Source: Lepidurus packardi
Lineage: Eukaryota; Arthropoda; Branchiopoda; Notostraca; Triopsidae
Direction of reading: 5' to 3'
DNA: 64,000 nt
Assembly: GCA_023053545.1 (NCBI GenBank)
Contig: JAKZAN010000002.1
Span: forward strand, 12,582,790-12,646,789
The position numbers and the translations under genes are program-made. Positions 46,385 to 58,000 of this stretch are shown here, piece after piece (position 1 is the stretch's first letter; each line of letters begins with the position of its first letter). The notes below the pieces were generated by a model. It saw only the letters and a list, made by a program, of their open reading frames with translations, was not told the DNA's origin and did no database searches.

Positions 46385-47195
46385 ACTGAAGTTGAGGACA
46401 ACCGATAAACCAGATCTTTTCCTTTGCGGGACCCTATATTTAATGGTTATAAGGAAATCCCCTATATTCCTTCCTATATAGGAGATGTAAGTGTAACCTT
46501 ATCAGTAGTTCAAGGATAAGTGTCCTTTTCTTGAAAAAACTTAGTAATTCTTTTCTAGAACCATTAAAAACTTGTGTATACACTTTTTTTACAGTACAGT
46601 ATACATAATAAAAATACGTACTTGTACAACAACTACTGTCGTGGAACGATATACGGCAACGAGCAAAGCTCACGCCGACGAAAAAAAAGAAAATAAATAA
46701 AATAAAAATAAATACGTACTTGTGATATGTACAATAGACACATACAGTATACTGTAAAATTAACTGTATCATTTCCAATGTTCTGGAAATTAGTATTATT
46801 ATGGAATATTAATAAAAACGGAATAGTATTATTATGGAATCTCTAATTATCTCGTATTAAAACCTACATTTAATCTCGTATTACGGAATCTCTGTTATAA
46901 TTGGCTTGAACAAGGCTCTAATGCTCTAATGTATACATAATGTGTACTTAATTGGCTTGAACGAGATGCAAGTCATCGTGACTTGTTATAGCTGTACCAA
47001 CTAGGTAGCCAAAGGGCATAGATAACACTGTAAAAAGAAGAGCTCAGCAAAACCTTCCACAGCAGTATTACGAGAAGGGATGCACTAGTTCTTTCTTTAC
47101 AAGAGTTTCCCATCTGGTTTCTACTAACATCAACAGTCTGCTTCTCAACCTTGAACAGAGCATGTGTGAAAACAAAATACGTCGCTCAGACAAAC
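46385..47195. other. Intergenic region between CYP2 pseudogene and CYP3
   Basis: About 810 bp, AT-rich, with short repeats (AAATAAGTACGTACTTGT-like words near 46610 and 46710; AGTATTATTATGGAAT twice near 46790-46840). No cuticle gene is found downstream of this P450, unlike CYP1, CYP3 and CYP4. Confidence 0.5.
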
Positions 47196-49373
47196 ATGTT
47201 GCTACCCCTTATTATAACTGTGATCCTCGTCTATCTGATCTACAAGATAACTGCTAGGCCTCAAACCTTCCCTAATGGTAAATTTAACTTTGCTCGAATC
47301 ATCTACTCTAATACAAATGAAATTCTATTCTATTCTAATACATTTATTCTAAAACAAATGAAATGACGCAGGACCATGGAATTTGCCGATTGTTGGTTAC
47401 TTGCCGTTTATGGGTCGACGCCCCTACCTTACTTTGCAAGATTTGTCCAAGAAGTATGGCGATATCTTTAGCATTAACATGGGCAGCTATCGTGCGATTG
47501 TATTAAGTTCGTTTGAAATGATTCGGGATGGTTTGAAGGAGGAAAACTTCACTGGGCGTCCACCTTTACCTTTCTGTCAGTTCCGCTCCGGAGAAAAAGG
47601 TAAATTATAGAACTTTAATAGCCCTTCATATAAGAAAACTTTCTCTGCATCTAGGAATTATCTTCTCGGAAGGTCATAATTGGCTTGAATTGCGTCGTTT
47701 TACGCTTCGAAATTTGCGAGATTTTGGAATGGGCAAGTCGAGTCTGGAACGAGTCATCCAAGAAGAAATCCGGGAATTAATTGAATCTCACAAGTGACTA
47801 TTTCCCCTCGATTTCTCATGAAATTAAATGGTTTTCAGTTAAATTTAATTCAGTTCATTGGTGGATCAGGAAAAGTGTAGGAAAACCGGTCAAATTGCAA
47901 AACACTTTCAATCTAGCCGTTGTTAATGCATTATGGACGATCACAACCGGGCAAAGATTCGATTTGGATGATCCTAAAGCAAACTTTATTATAGACGAAT
48001 TTTCAAAGTAATTAACGCTGGAAAGAAAACTTTAGGACGTTCTACAGCTAAATCTATTTGTTTTCAATAGGGCCGTAGTTGAGGGTTCTGCCGCTAGTTT
48101 AACACAACTTGTTCCAATACTAAACTGGATAAAAGGATTTCCCAAAAGTGGGGTTACCTTTGTGAACGAATCAAAGTCCATGTTCAAGGTAAAAATTCCA
48201 AAGAATTTCTTTTAATTTTGCTAGTACGCTAGTAACGTTTTGTGGTTTTCGGGCTCAGGAAATCATTAATGAGCATAAGCGAGTCCATACAGAAGGAGAT
48301 GCGAGTGATTTGATGCACGCCTTTTTAGATAAAATGCAGGAAGACGAAAAACAAGGAAAATCCACGCCATTTACTGGCGAAGATGGAAGTAAGTGTATCA
48401 CAAACCTTTCCTTTTGAAGGCGTAACGTGTGAAGGACGTTTGAAGGACGTTTGAAGGGCATTTGAAGGACGTTTGAAGGGCATTTGAAGGACTTTGAGGT
48501 TAATGGCGGCTTGTTCGTTGTTCGTAGTGACTAATCTTATCGTCACTGCACTTGATCTGTTCGCTGCTGGTTCCGAAACCACTTCTACTACGTTGTTGTG
48601 GCTTTTCCTATGCATGACAACTCATCCTGATGTTCAAGAGAAAGTACAACAAGAACTGGACGCCGTTGTGGGCAAGGAAAGATTGCCTTCGTATGATGAT
48701 AGGACCAAGTACGATTAAACTTTCCATGTTTCTAACCTTTTTACACAAAGTTTTTGCTTTTCTCTTAATGAATTTATTATAAATCAACCTTGTTAGTATG
48801 CCGTACACCGAAGCTGTATTGCACGAATGCAACGATTTGCTGCCTTGACACCTTTAGGCCTTTTACACTACACTACAGCCGATACAAGTACATGGTTTTC
48901 CTGTAAATTACACCTTGAGATTAACCAGCTTTCAACTCTTTGAAATTTAGAATTCAAAGGGTATATTATTCCCAAGGATACTATTATTGTACCCAATTTA
49001 TACCAAGTCTTACGTGATCCGAAGACATGGGAGAAACCAGATGAGTTTTACCCAGAACATTTCTTGACAGAGGATGGCAAAGTTAAATATGTTGAGCAAC
49101 TTATCCCGTTTTCTACTGGTATAAATTACATATTGTCTTCTTGTCCATAATCAATATGTTTTTCTTTGTGTGGTCCTTCTTTGTGTTTTAGGAAAGCGAG
49201 TGTGTCTAGGAGAAGGTTTGGCCAAGATGGAACTTTTCCTTTTTGCAACTGCTTTGTTACAGCAATTCAAGTTTACTTTGCCGGCTGGAACAGCCAAACC
49301 GACTGGACTTGGCCCTTCTTACATCGTCCGCTCTCCTAAATCCTACGATGTCATCTTAACTCTGCGGAAATAA
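47196..49373 (+). pseudogene. CYP3: CYP2-clan cytochrome P450 with one-base frameshift in exon 8
   Basis: Exons 47196-47277, 47372-47599, 47655-47793, 47870-48007, 48071-48188, 48259-48388, 48528-48708, 48797-48887, 48951-49118 and 49192-49373. All splice sites and other exons are intact (anchor MLLPLIITVILVYLIY, WLELRR, AGSETTS, heme GKRVCLGEG). In exon 8, GAATGCAACG replaces GAATGCCAACG of CYP4: one C is lost inside the codons of the K-helix ECQR motif. The frame then reaches a TGA within eight codons, removing the heme loop. This is either a very young null allele or a sequencing error. With the base present the gene would encode a full-length P450 with the same layout as CYP4. Confidence 0.7.
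48414..48497. repeat. Short minisatellite, TTTGAAGGACG-type units, CYP3 intron 6
   Basis: Six or so 12-15 bp units (TTTGAAGGACG, TTTGAAGGGCA). A shorter version occurs at 59955-59992 in the homologous intron of CYP4, so the array predates their split. Confidence 0.85.
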
Positions 49374-49601
49374 CGCTGGGAAGTGAACCTAAATACTAAC
49401 ATTGGGTAGACTTGGAATCTTAATGGTTTGTGTTATTCGAAAATGTTGTTTTATGTTTTAGGAATCTTAAAAAAGCACCAAATTCTTAAAACCATTTCGG
49501 AAGTTTTTGCAACAATTCTTTATTTAAACATAAACAAACAGCATTCTCAGTAACGCAGTGGTCGTTAAACACAGGGGCAGTGGCAGTTCGCAACCCGGTC
49601 T

Positions 49602-50035
49602 TTAGTAGGTTGGTTTAGAGTACGGAGTGGGTACATAGGGCCTGGCGTCACCAGAGTACTGGACATCAGCAACGTAGCCGCTGTTGCCGTTGACGTAGTA
49701 GTTGACATTCTAAGGCAATACAACTTTTGTTATACGAAATGAAACTGTCGAATAACCCCAAAGATGTACCTGACGACGGCCATTGGGAAGTACAACGAAG
49801 TAATTGCCCCTGGTGTTGTCACCGGTGCGGGCTTCTTGGTGTCCCAAATCTACCGTGTCCTGGATGTTGTAGCCGAAATTGTAGTTAGCCGGGGCAGATT
49901 GTCCCTGGTAGGTTTGGGCGGCGGCGGCGGCGACCAAAGCGAGTACCAAGATGACCTATTATGTTGGGAAAGTGTAGAATGATTTGGCTTTTGTTTTGTT
50001 AATGTTACATTAAGTGAATTTACTTATACCTTCAT
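49602..50035 (-). CDS. RR-type cuticle protein J, divergent short form
   Basis: Exons 50035-50030, 49955-49770 and 49709-49602 give 99 residues. The signal peptide is VILVLALVAAAAAQ. A very short spacer (TYQGQSAPA) leads into a diverged RR domain (YNFGYNIQDTVDLGHQEART, NYFVVLPNGRRQ, VNYYVNGNSGYVADVQY) and a short tail, PYSKPTY. It lacks the acidic AVKDDYYV segment of A to I. It sits tail to tail with CYP3, 229 bp away. Confidence 0.9.
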
Positions 50036-50118
50036 GGTTACTGAGGAATGCTTATGTTTTGATGCTTGCGGAATGAAGCTGGAAGCTGTTGTGTGATCTC
50101 TTCGAAGCAAAATATAGA

Positions 50119-50126
50119 TATTTATA
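50119..50126 (-). promoter_or_regulatory. TATA box of cuticle gene J
   Basis: Minus-strand TATAAATA about 85 bases before the ATG. Confidence 0.6.
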
Positions 50127-50435
50127 CTCGAGAGAAATACATTTTTTCAGAAATAAGCTCAGATAATACAGGGTACCACACCCTTTTATTGCTCGTACTG
50201 TATGACCCCTGCAACATGGTGTCCTTGCACTTGATTAGTGTTCGTTGTGATGGGGAAAAAAGTGGATTTCAAAGTATATTAATTGTACCATGACGTATTC
50301 TCTATTAGGAAATCCATATCTTATTAACTTTTTATGCCATCAATTGGCTTCTTACAATGATTCTTGGATCATGAAAGTATGGCAAAACGTTAAAAACTGG
50401 TTCAGATGACTGGTACAAACTGTGGACGATACAAT

Positions 50436-51690
50436 CATAATAAAATCCGCTTTTTTCATAAACTGTTGAAAAACACTGTACCTGTCTGGCTTTGCTAAAC
50501 AGATGACAATATTTAAAACTTCAAATACGAAGAAAAGACTACTTAATCAAGACCAGACACATTCATTTCCCGAGACGACGGAATACAAGTTCTTGGAAAC
50601 TTAACTGTTGAAATTCCAGAAATATTCCATAGAAAATTATACGTTGTTACAGATAGTTATGTAGTTAACGATAGTTATGAATCATATTGATATAAATACT
50701 AGTAAAAAGATATAAATATAGATATAAATACCAGTAAAAAGTAGTTTGTTAGATAGTATGTAAAAGTAATTAAGTGTAATAAAATTAGAAGTTAATCAGA
50801 TTAATTCACCATAATTCATGTTAGATAAGTATTGTGTAACTACATATTAAATAAGAAAACCTTATTTATCATTAATCATAATAAAATCCGCTTTTTTCAT
50901 AAACTGTTGAAAAACACTGTAGCTGTCTGGCTTTGCTAAACAGATGACAATATTTGTACGCAACACTAAAGAGACTGTCACGATGTTCGCACATATAGTT
51001 CAATTTATTGTGGAATCACTATTACAAGCAACTTGATAAAACGAGGTAAAAACAATTCGGATAAAAGACCGGCACGTCCGTTTGTCAGTGCAGCTGTATA
51101 TCGTATCCCGATATCCTTGAGGGTCAACTCAGGTTGAGCGTCAGTCAAACGTTAAAGGTTATCGATCGGTAAAAGGATAAAAATTCTACTGTCGCGAACC
51201 TTGGGCATGAATCCGCCAAGGTCGCCTAGTCGGAGTCATTTCGAGTCTCACGTTCGTACCTTCTGGACTCACTGTCCAGAACAATATTTAAAACTTCAAA
51301 TACGAAGAAAAGACTACTTAATCAAGACCACACACATTCATTTCCCGAGTCGACGGAATACAAGTTCTTGGAAACTTAACTGTTGAAATTACAGAAATAT
51401 TCCTTAGAAAATTCTACGCTGTTACAGATAGTTATGTAGTTAACGACAGTTATGAATCATATTGATTAGATATAAAAGTAAAAAGTATAATTAGTAAAAA
51501 GTAGTTCGTTAGATACTATTTCAAATACTAAGATGCTTAAGATACTAAGATACTTTAAGATACTATTTAAAAGTAATTAAGTGTAATAAAATTAGAAGTT
51601 AACCAGATTAATTCATCATAATTCATGTTAGATAAGTATTATCTAACTAAATATTCAATAAGAAACCCTGATTTATCATTAATTACAAAC
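50436..51690. repeat. Local tandem duplication with one interrupted copy
   Basis: Copy 1 is 50436-50870 and copy 2 is 50876-51690. Both start TAAAATCCGCTTTTTTCATA and share AACTGTTGAAAAACACTGTA, GCTTTGCTAAACAGATGACA, CGAAGAAAAGACTACTTAAT and GTTACAGATAGTTATGTAGT. Copy 2 is interrupted at about 50958-51280 by 322 bp that copy 1 lacks. No genes. Confidence 0.9.
50958..51279. mobile_element. 322-bp insertion of unknown class, flanked by ACAATATTT
   Basis: ACAATATTT stands immediately before (50949-50957) and after (51280-51288) this segment. The sister duplicate reads GATGACAATATTTAAAACTT without it, which is the pattern of an insertion with a target-site duplication of about 8-9 bp. The segment begins GTACGCAACACTAAAGAGAC and ends GACTCACTGTCCAGA. 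It has no long terminal inverted repeats, poly-A or open frame. A solo LTR or a non-autonomous DNA element are both possible. Confidence 0.65.
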
Positions 51691-51699
51691 AAGGTATTA

Positions 51700-52093
51700 A
51701 TTTACAAATAAATTGTATCGCATGCTGTATTGCTTTGTCTTACTGTATTGCTTAGCTTAACGAGTGACCCAAATGCATCAACACTGTTGCCTTGAACAAA
51801 GGTACGACGCAAGTAATAAGTTCTCATAACTTTCATGGTTATCAGTGAGTTTGACCTGGACTCAAAGACCCCCCCAAAAAGATCTCAAAAAACCTTAAGG
51901 CGTATTGCATATTGAGCAGGAGAAACTCAAAACCAGTCATTCAAGTTTCGATATGGAGTTAGAGTTGTCCTTTCTCGCTTCCTTTTCAACGTCAAAACAC
52001 AGCTTTTTACCTCCAGTTCTTACAGGAACATCGCCTGCATCGTTTCCTTAATTTGTATGCAAGCAAATAACTACAACTCATACCCAAAAAACT
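51700..52093. other. 5' flank of CYP4
   Basis: AT-rich, without other features. It resembles upstream regions of CYP3 and CYP5 only near the start codon. No TATA box is evident. Confidence 0.4.
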
Positions 52094-55000
52094 ATGTTGG
52101 TGCCCTTCATTATAACCTTGATTCTCCTCTACTTTACCTTCAAGTTAACCGCCAGGCCTCGCCATTTCCCTACAGGTAACTTAATTATTCACCTTTTATC
52201 TTTTCCATCTGACTTAGTCAAATTTCTTGTAGTTTACAATGTATGGCTGTTCTATTAGTTACAATGTTCTATTATACAATGCACAGGACCATGGAACTTG
52301 CCGGTCGTTGGGTACTCGCTTTTCATGGGTTACCGACCATACCTGACGTTAAGGGACTTGTCCAAGAAGTATGGCGATGTCTTTAGCATTAATTTGGGCA
52401 ACTATCGTGCAGTTGTACTAAGTTCATATGAAATGGTTCGGGACGGATTAAGGGAGGAAAATTTTACAGGACGTCCACCTCTTCCTTTCTCCAAATTCAG
52501 GTCAGAAGACAAAGGTAAAGTATAGATGGCGTTAAGAACAGGTTCTTTAAGCGTTCCATGTACTTATTTTTCTGAGTTTACAGGTATTATTTTCTCTGAA
52601 GGGCATACATGGTTGGAATTGCGCCGTTTTGCCCTTAAAAACTTAAAAGACTTTGGATTAGGCAAATCGAGTCTCGAGAATATTATCCAAGAAGAGATAC
52701 GCGAATTAATCGAGTGTCGCAAGTGAATATTTTGCCCAAATCTCTTAAGAAAGTTCATGTTTCACTTAGATTTTTTAGTGTTATCTTACTTGACGTCTGT
52801 TTTGTTTCAGGAAAGATGTTGGGAAACCCATCAAATTGCATAATACGTTCAATCTGGCAGTCCTAAACGCGTTGTGGATGATTACCACAGGTCAGCGATT
52901 CCATTTGGACGATCCACAGGGAAAAGCTATTATAGAGCAATTATCACAGTATACTAAGATTCATAGAATAGCAATGTTTATGCATTATCACAATTGAATT
53001 TCTTTAGGAATGTAGGAGAAGATGCTAACTCTCGATTGATGCAACTGATTCCGATCGTGTACTGGATATGGGGACTTCCCAAACGCACAATATCTTTCAT
53101 TAATGATTCAAAATCTTTGTTCAAAGTAAAAATTATACTTTAGCCTTGAATTTGCTAATTATTTTTACGGATTTGGTGTCAGGAGATCATAAATGAGCAC
53201 ATGCGAGTGCACAAAGAAGGAGACGCGAGTGACGTCATGCACGTGTTTTTGGATCGAAGGCTACAAGATGAAAAACAAGGGAAATCCACGCCTTTCACTG
53301 GCGAAGATGGAAGTACGTGATGTACATAAGTTTGTAACTGTTACGGACAAGTCCGTAAAAGGTTGTTTCCCAGCACAACCGCACCGAAACTAGCCGGAGG
53401 CCCCCTATACCTACGCACATAGGTATAAGGGGGGATTGCGAAACCATCAGCCTTTTCCCCTGCAAAACGGAAAAGGAGAGTGGCTCTGCAGAAGCGGTGA
53501 CGAAAAGACCTGCTAGACGTGTTGTTTCAGTTTTGTTCCTCATTTTCAGTTCCAGTTTCATTTATATTCCCATGTATGTGGTTAATAAATTAGTAAACAA
53601 GAACCGAACCCAATGTTACTAGAGCTAGGTAACATTTTCTGGTGCCGAAACCCGAGAGCTCATTGAATAGTGTCACGAACTTGATTTTGATCTGACATGG
53701 CTACAAGTGACCTCGCCCCGACCGTAGACGTGCCGTTCGCAAACGACCTGAGGGGACTTAAACAAACGCGCACAAACGCCAAACGTACCCTCACTCGTGT
53801 TATCAACCGAATCTCCACCCATGTCGCTGAGCGAGGGAGTCGAAGTGCACTGAAGGTTCATCGTATCCACCTAACCGACGCTTTCGAGGATTGTATGAAC
53901 GCCCACCGAAACTATATGAGGCAAACAGACATCGAAGCCGACATCGCATCATCGGACGACTGGGTCCAGGAAGTAGATGAAACTACACGGAGATGCTACA
54001 CCGACATCGATGATTATTTAGCTTCAAGGGCGAATAGCGTCTCGTCTGTGTCGTCTCGGTCAACAGTACTCTCCTCCCCTCGCACTCTACTTTCCGAAGC
54101 TAAACGAAAATCGAAGGAAACGGAACTACGACTTCAACAAGCCGCGAGGGCTGAAGAAAATCGCCTGCAGGAGGCCGCGAGGCTTCGGAAGCTGCAAGCC
54201 GATTTAGAGGAGCAATCGATTCGTATAGAATCAGCGAAGCAACAACGCGCCCTAGCGGACGAGCTGGAACTCACCAACCTTCAAGTGGCGTTGTACGAGA
54301 GCGCCGTTGAAGAGGAAGAGCTGCCACCCGATGGCGAAGCTGAATGTACGAGACCAGAGGAGGCCACGCCCCCTATTACATCGTTGCAATCACCATACGC
54401 TTCGCCAATAGCCCAGCAGGACAACCGTAATGACTTGGCTCTCCCACGATCTCCGAACCCCTTCCCTCGGAAAATCTCGTACCACCGACCGGACACCGAC
54501 CCACCGCGCTCTGCAAACGGGCCGGCCGACATGCGAACTTTCGTTACCCAGCCCGATGAGTGGATTAGCGACACAGACGACCCAAACACACCAGCGTTGC
54601 CTTCCCAAGCAGCCCCTCCCTACGCGCCTTGGCTTGCAGGCGTCATGCCAAGGCTCGATCTGAATCCCTTTGATGGCGACCCGAGGGAGTGGCCCCTCTT
54701 CATCGGAAATTTTAAAACACTAGTACACGACGTGGTGCCCTGTGACTCCCAACGAATCGCGATTCTACGTCAATTGCTGACGCCGAAGATCCGCGAAAGC
54801 ATCGCAGAGACGCTACACAGCCCTGTGTTGTATCGACAAGCGTTAAGGGAGTTACAAGACCAGTACGGCCACCCCCACCTAGTGGCTCGCTCCTATGTCA
54901 AGACCCTCATTGACCTTCCGAATCTGAAGAATTACGATTTTGAATCCCTAAAGACCTTTTCGCGAAAACTCCACGGATCGGTCACCACGTTACTCCTCAG

Positions 55001-58000
55001 CGGATACAAGCAGGAGTTATCATCGGCCGTCACATTGGAGCAACTGTTAGGTAAATTGCCCGTGGGTATACGAAGCAGATGGGGTCGCCAGGTACTACGT
55101 CTAGAACCGCGACTTCCTACGTTATTAGACTTTGACTCTTGGCTCCAGTACGAGGTCAAGGCTGAGACACGAGTACGACCGATAGAGGGCAACACCGACA
55201 TATATAAACCGAAAGGGAGCGAGGGTCACAAGACTAATAAAGCTGGATTGAAACCACGCAGGGACCAGACGCCATACCCGACGGTCCTCGCTACAAAATT
55301 AGCGGCCGAAGACACTGAAGGAAGCTGGGTTTGCTTCGCCTGCAAGGAGAAGCACCAAACGAAGGATTGCAAGAAGTTTACGTCCCTGTCTCCCTCCGAA
55401 AGAATCCGATTGGCGAAGGAAAATGGCATTTGTTTTCGCTGTTTGCGGAAAGGGCATATTGGCCGAGACTGCGCTTCTACGAAGGAGTGTGGTACGAGCG
55501 GTTGTAAGCGCTACCACCACCCTCTTCTCCATGACGCCCCACGAGCCTTTGACCGGAAAGGTCCAAGCGATACAGCAAACCGAAATGGCCTTACATCCGG
55601 AGGTGACGCCGAAGACCCTGACGACAACCGACATGTTAACCATGTGACAACAAATGCGAATAACACTGAGGTGTTATTGGCAGTAGTACCCGTCAGACTC
55701 CGCTCGGATTACACCTACCTCGACACCTTCGCTTTGCTAGACAGCGGGAGCGAAGTCTCCTTGATCCGCCAGGACATCGCTGACAAGCTCCATCTCGAGG
55801 GCGGAACCGAAGTTCTGCGGATCGGGACCTTCCACGGCCAGGACCCAATCCTGAATACCAGGAAGGTTACAGTTAAGGTCGAGTCCCTGGACCAGAACAC
55901 GTGCCTTGACGTAATAGATGCCCTAACCGTACCAAAATTGAATGTCTCAAGAAGATCAGTTAACTGGCCAAAATTAAAGACCCGATGGGCGCACCTGTCC
56001 GGCATTGACATCCCAGCCGTCGATTCGACACAGGTAACAGTGCTTCTGGGTATGGACGTCCCGGGAGCCCATCGCCAGTTGAAGCTCCGAACATCGAGAG
56101 AAACAGCAGCAGCTCCGATCGCGATACAGACTCCCTTCGGCTGGTGTGCAGTGGGCAAGATTCCCAAAGGTCGGATCACAGCGCCACCTAGTTGCAACCT
56201 CCTCAACCTACCATCTACAAGGGACGACCACCTGGATGAACTGCTCGAAAAATTTTGGACCATCGAATCATTCGGAGTGGGTACGGCAAAGCGTCCAATC
56301 AGTCCAGACAACAGGAAGGCACTACAGATTTTCGAATCTACCCTACGACACGACGGCAGCCACTATGAAGTCGGGTTACCGTGGAGATCATCGGATGTCG
56401 CTCTCCCCGATAATAGAAGTGCAGCGTTACGCCGCCTTTTCGCAATTGAGCGTAAGTTTGCACGCAATGAACGTTACGCCGCAACGTACGACGCCGTAAT
56501 GTCCGAATATGCTTCACTGGGCCACGCTAGGAAGCTTTCAAGGGAGGAGTTGGACGGGCCAGCCGGTCGAACTTGGTATTTGCCACACCACGGGGTCGTG
56601 AACCCCAACAAGCCAGACAAGGTCCGAGTCGTGTTTGATGCGTCTGCGTCCTACGAAGGATCATCTTTGAACGCCAGCCTTTTACAAGGACCTGACTTGC
56701 TCGTAAGTCTCCCTGGGTTGCTGATACGCTTCCGTGAGAATATGGTGGCCGTTTCTTCGGATATCGAAAAGATGTTCCACCAAGTCAGAGTAAGATCCGA
56801 AGATAAAAATGTACTGCGTTTCCTTTGGAGAAGCCCAAAGGACAAATCCGCACCACACACCTACCAGATGAACGTACAGATTTTTGGCGCCGTCTCGTCA
56901 CCGTCAATATGCATGTACGTACTTAACAAGACCGCGGAAGACTTCGGAACAAGCCAACCAAATCTGATGGAAAAGGTACAACGGAACTTCTACGTTGATA
57001 ATTATCTAGACTCTCTGGATACCGAAGAGGAAGCAATTGCGGCTTCTAAACAACTGACAGCTCTGCTTTCCAAGGGAGGATTCAGGCTGACAAAATGGCT
57101 CTCGAGCTCTCGCACCGTAGTAGCGTCCTTTCCAGTGAACGAACTTGCGAATCCGAAAATGAATATTGACCTCGACGATCTCCCAATTGAGCGAGCATTG
57201 GGAGTGTTATGGAACGCCGAAACCGACACCTTTGGATTCAATACTACGGTAAGCCGCGAAGTCACGAACCCGACAAAGAGACAGGTCCTAAGAACCATAG
57301 CTAGCATCTTCGACCCCCTTGGCTTCCTGTCGCCTATAATTTTAGCGGCGAAGTCCATCATGCAGGAGGTATGGCGACAACGCCTTGACTGGGACGACAA
57401 ATTACCCTCCCCCTTGCAGGATGTATGGAACACCTGGGTATCCGAACTTGAACACCTGACGGACTTCAGCATCCCGCGATATCTACGCTTTGGCCAGACC
57501 TTGGGTTCTGTACAGCTCCACACGTTCGGAGATGCCTCGGAAACGGGGTACGGCGCCGTTTCGTATCTTCGATTCGCCGACACAGCCGGAGCAGTCGTAG
57601 TGTCCTTGGTCATGTCCAAGGCAAGAGTAGCCCCGGTAAAACGGGTCACTATACCACGCCTTGAGCTCTTAGGAGCTGTGACCGCCACTAGACTGGCTAA
57701 CTTCATCGCGACAGAACTGCGAATCAAGCTGAACGAAGTATTCTTCTGGACGGACTCAACCACAGTCCTCAAATGGATAAACTCTCGCACATGTAGATTT
57801 ACAACTTTCGTAGCCAATCGCGTAGGCGAGATAATTGAAACCAGTCGACCCGGCCAGTGGAACCACGTCCCTGGATTAAGCAACCCAGCTGATCTCTGCA
57901 GCAGAGGCACCTCCGTCACTAGTCTGACTAATCAGCGACTTTGGTTCGAAGGCCCGGAATTTCTGAAAAGGGTCCCAGAAGATTGGCCGATGGGATTTAA

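Noticed and set aside
54390-54663. Short frames on both strands inside BEL/Pao gag
   Set aside because: Overlap the 1960-codon frame in other phases; no independent evidence.
57002-57919. 305-codon minus-strand frame in the BEL/Pao element
   Set aside because: Antisense to the RT/RNase H region of the intact gag-pol frame.
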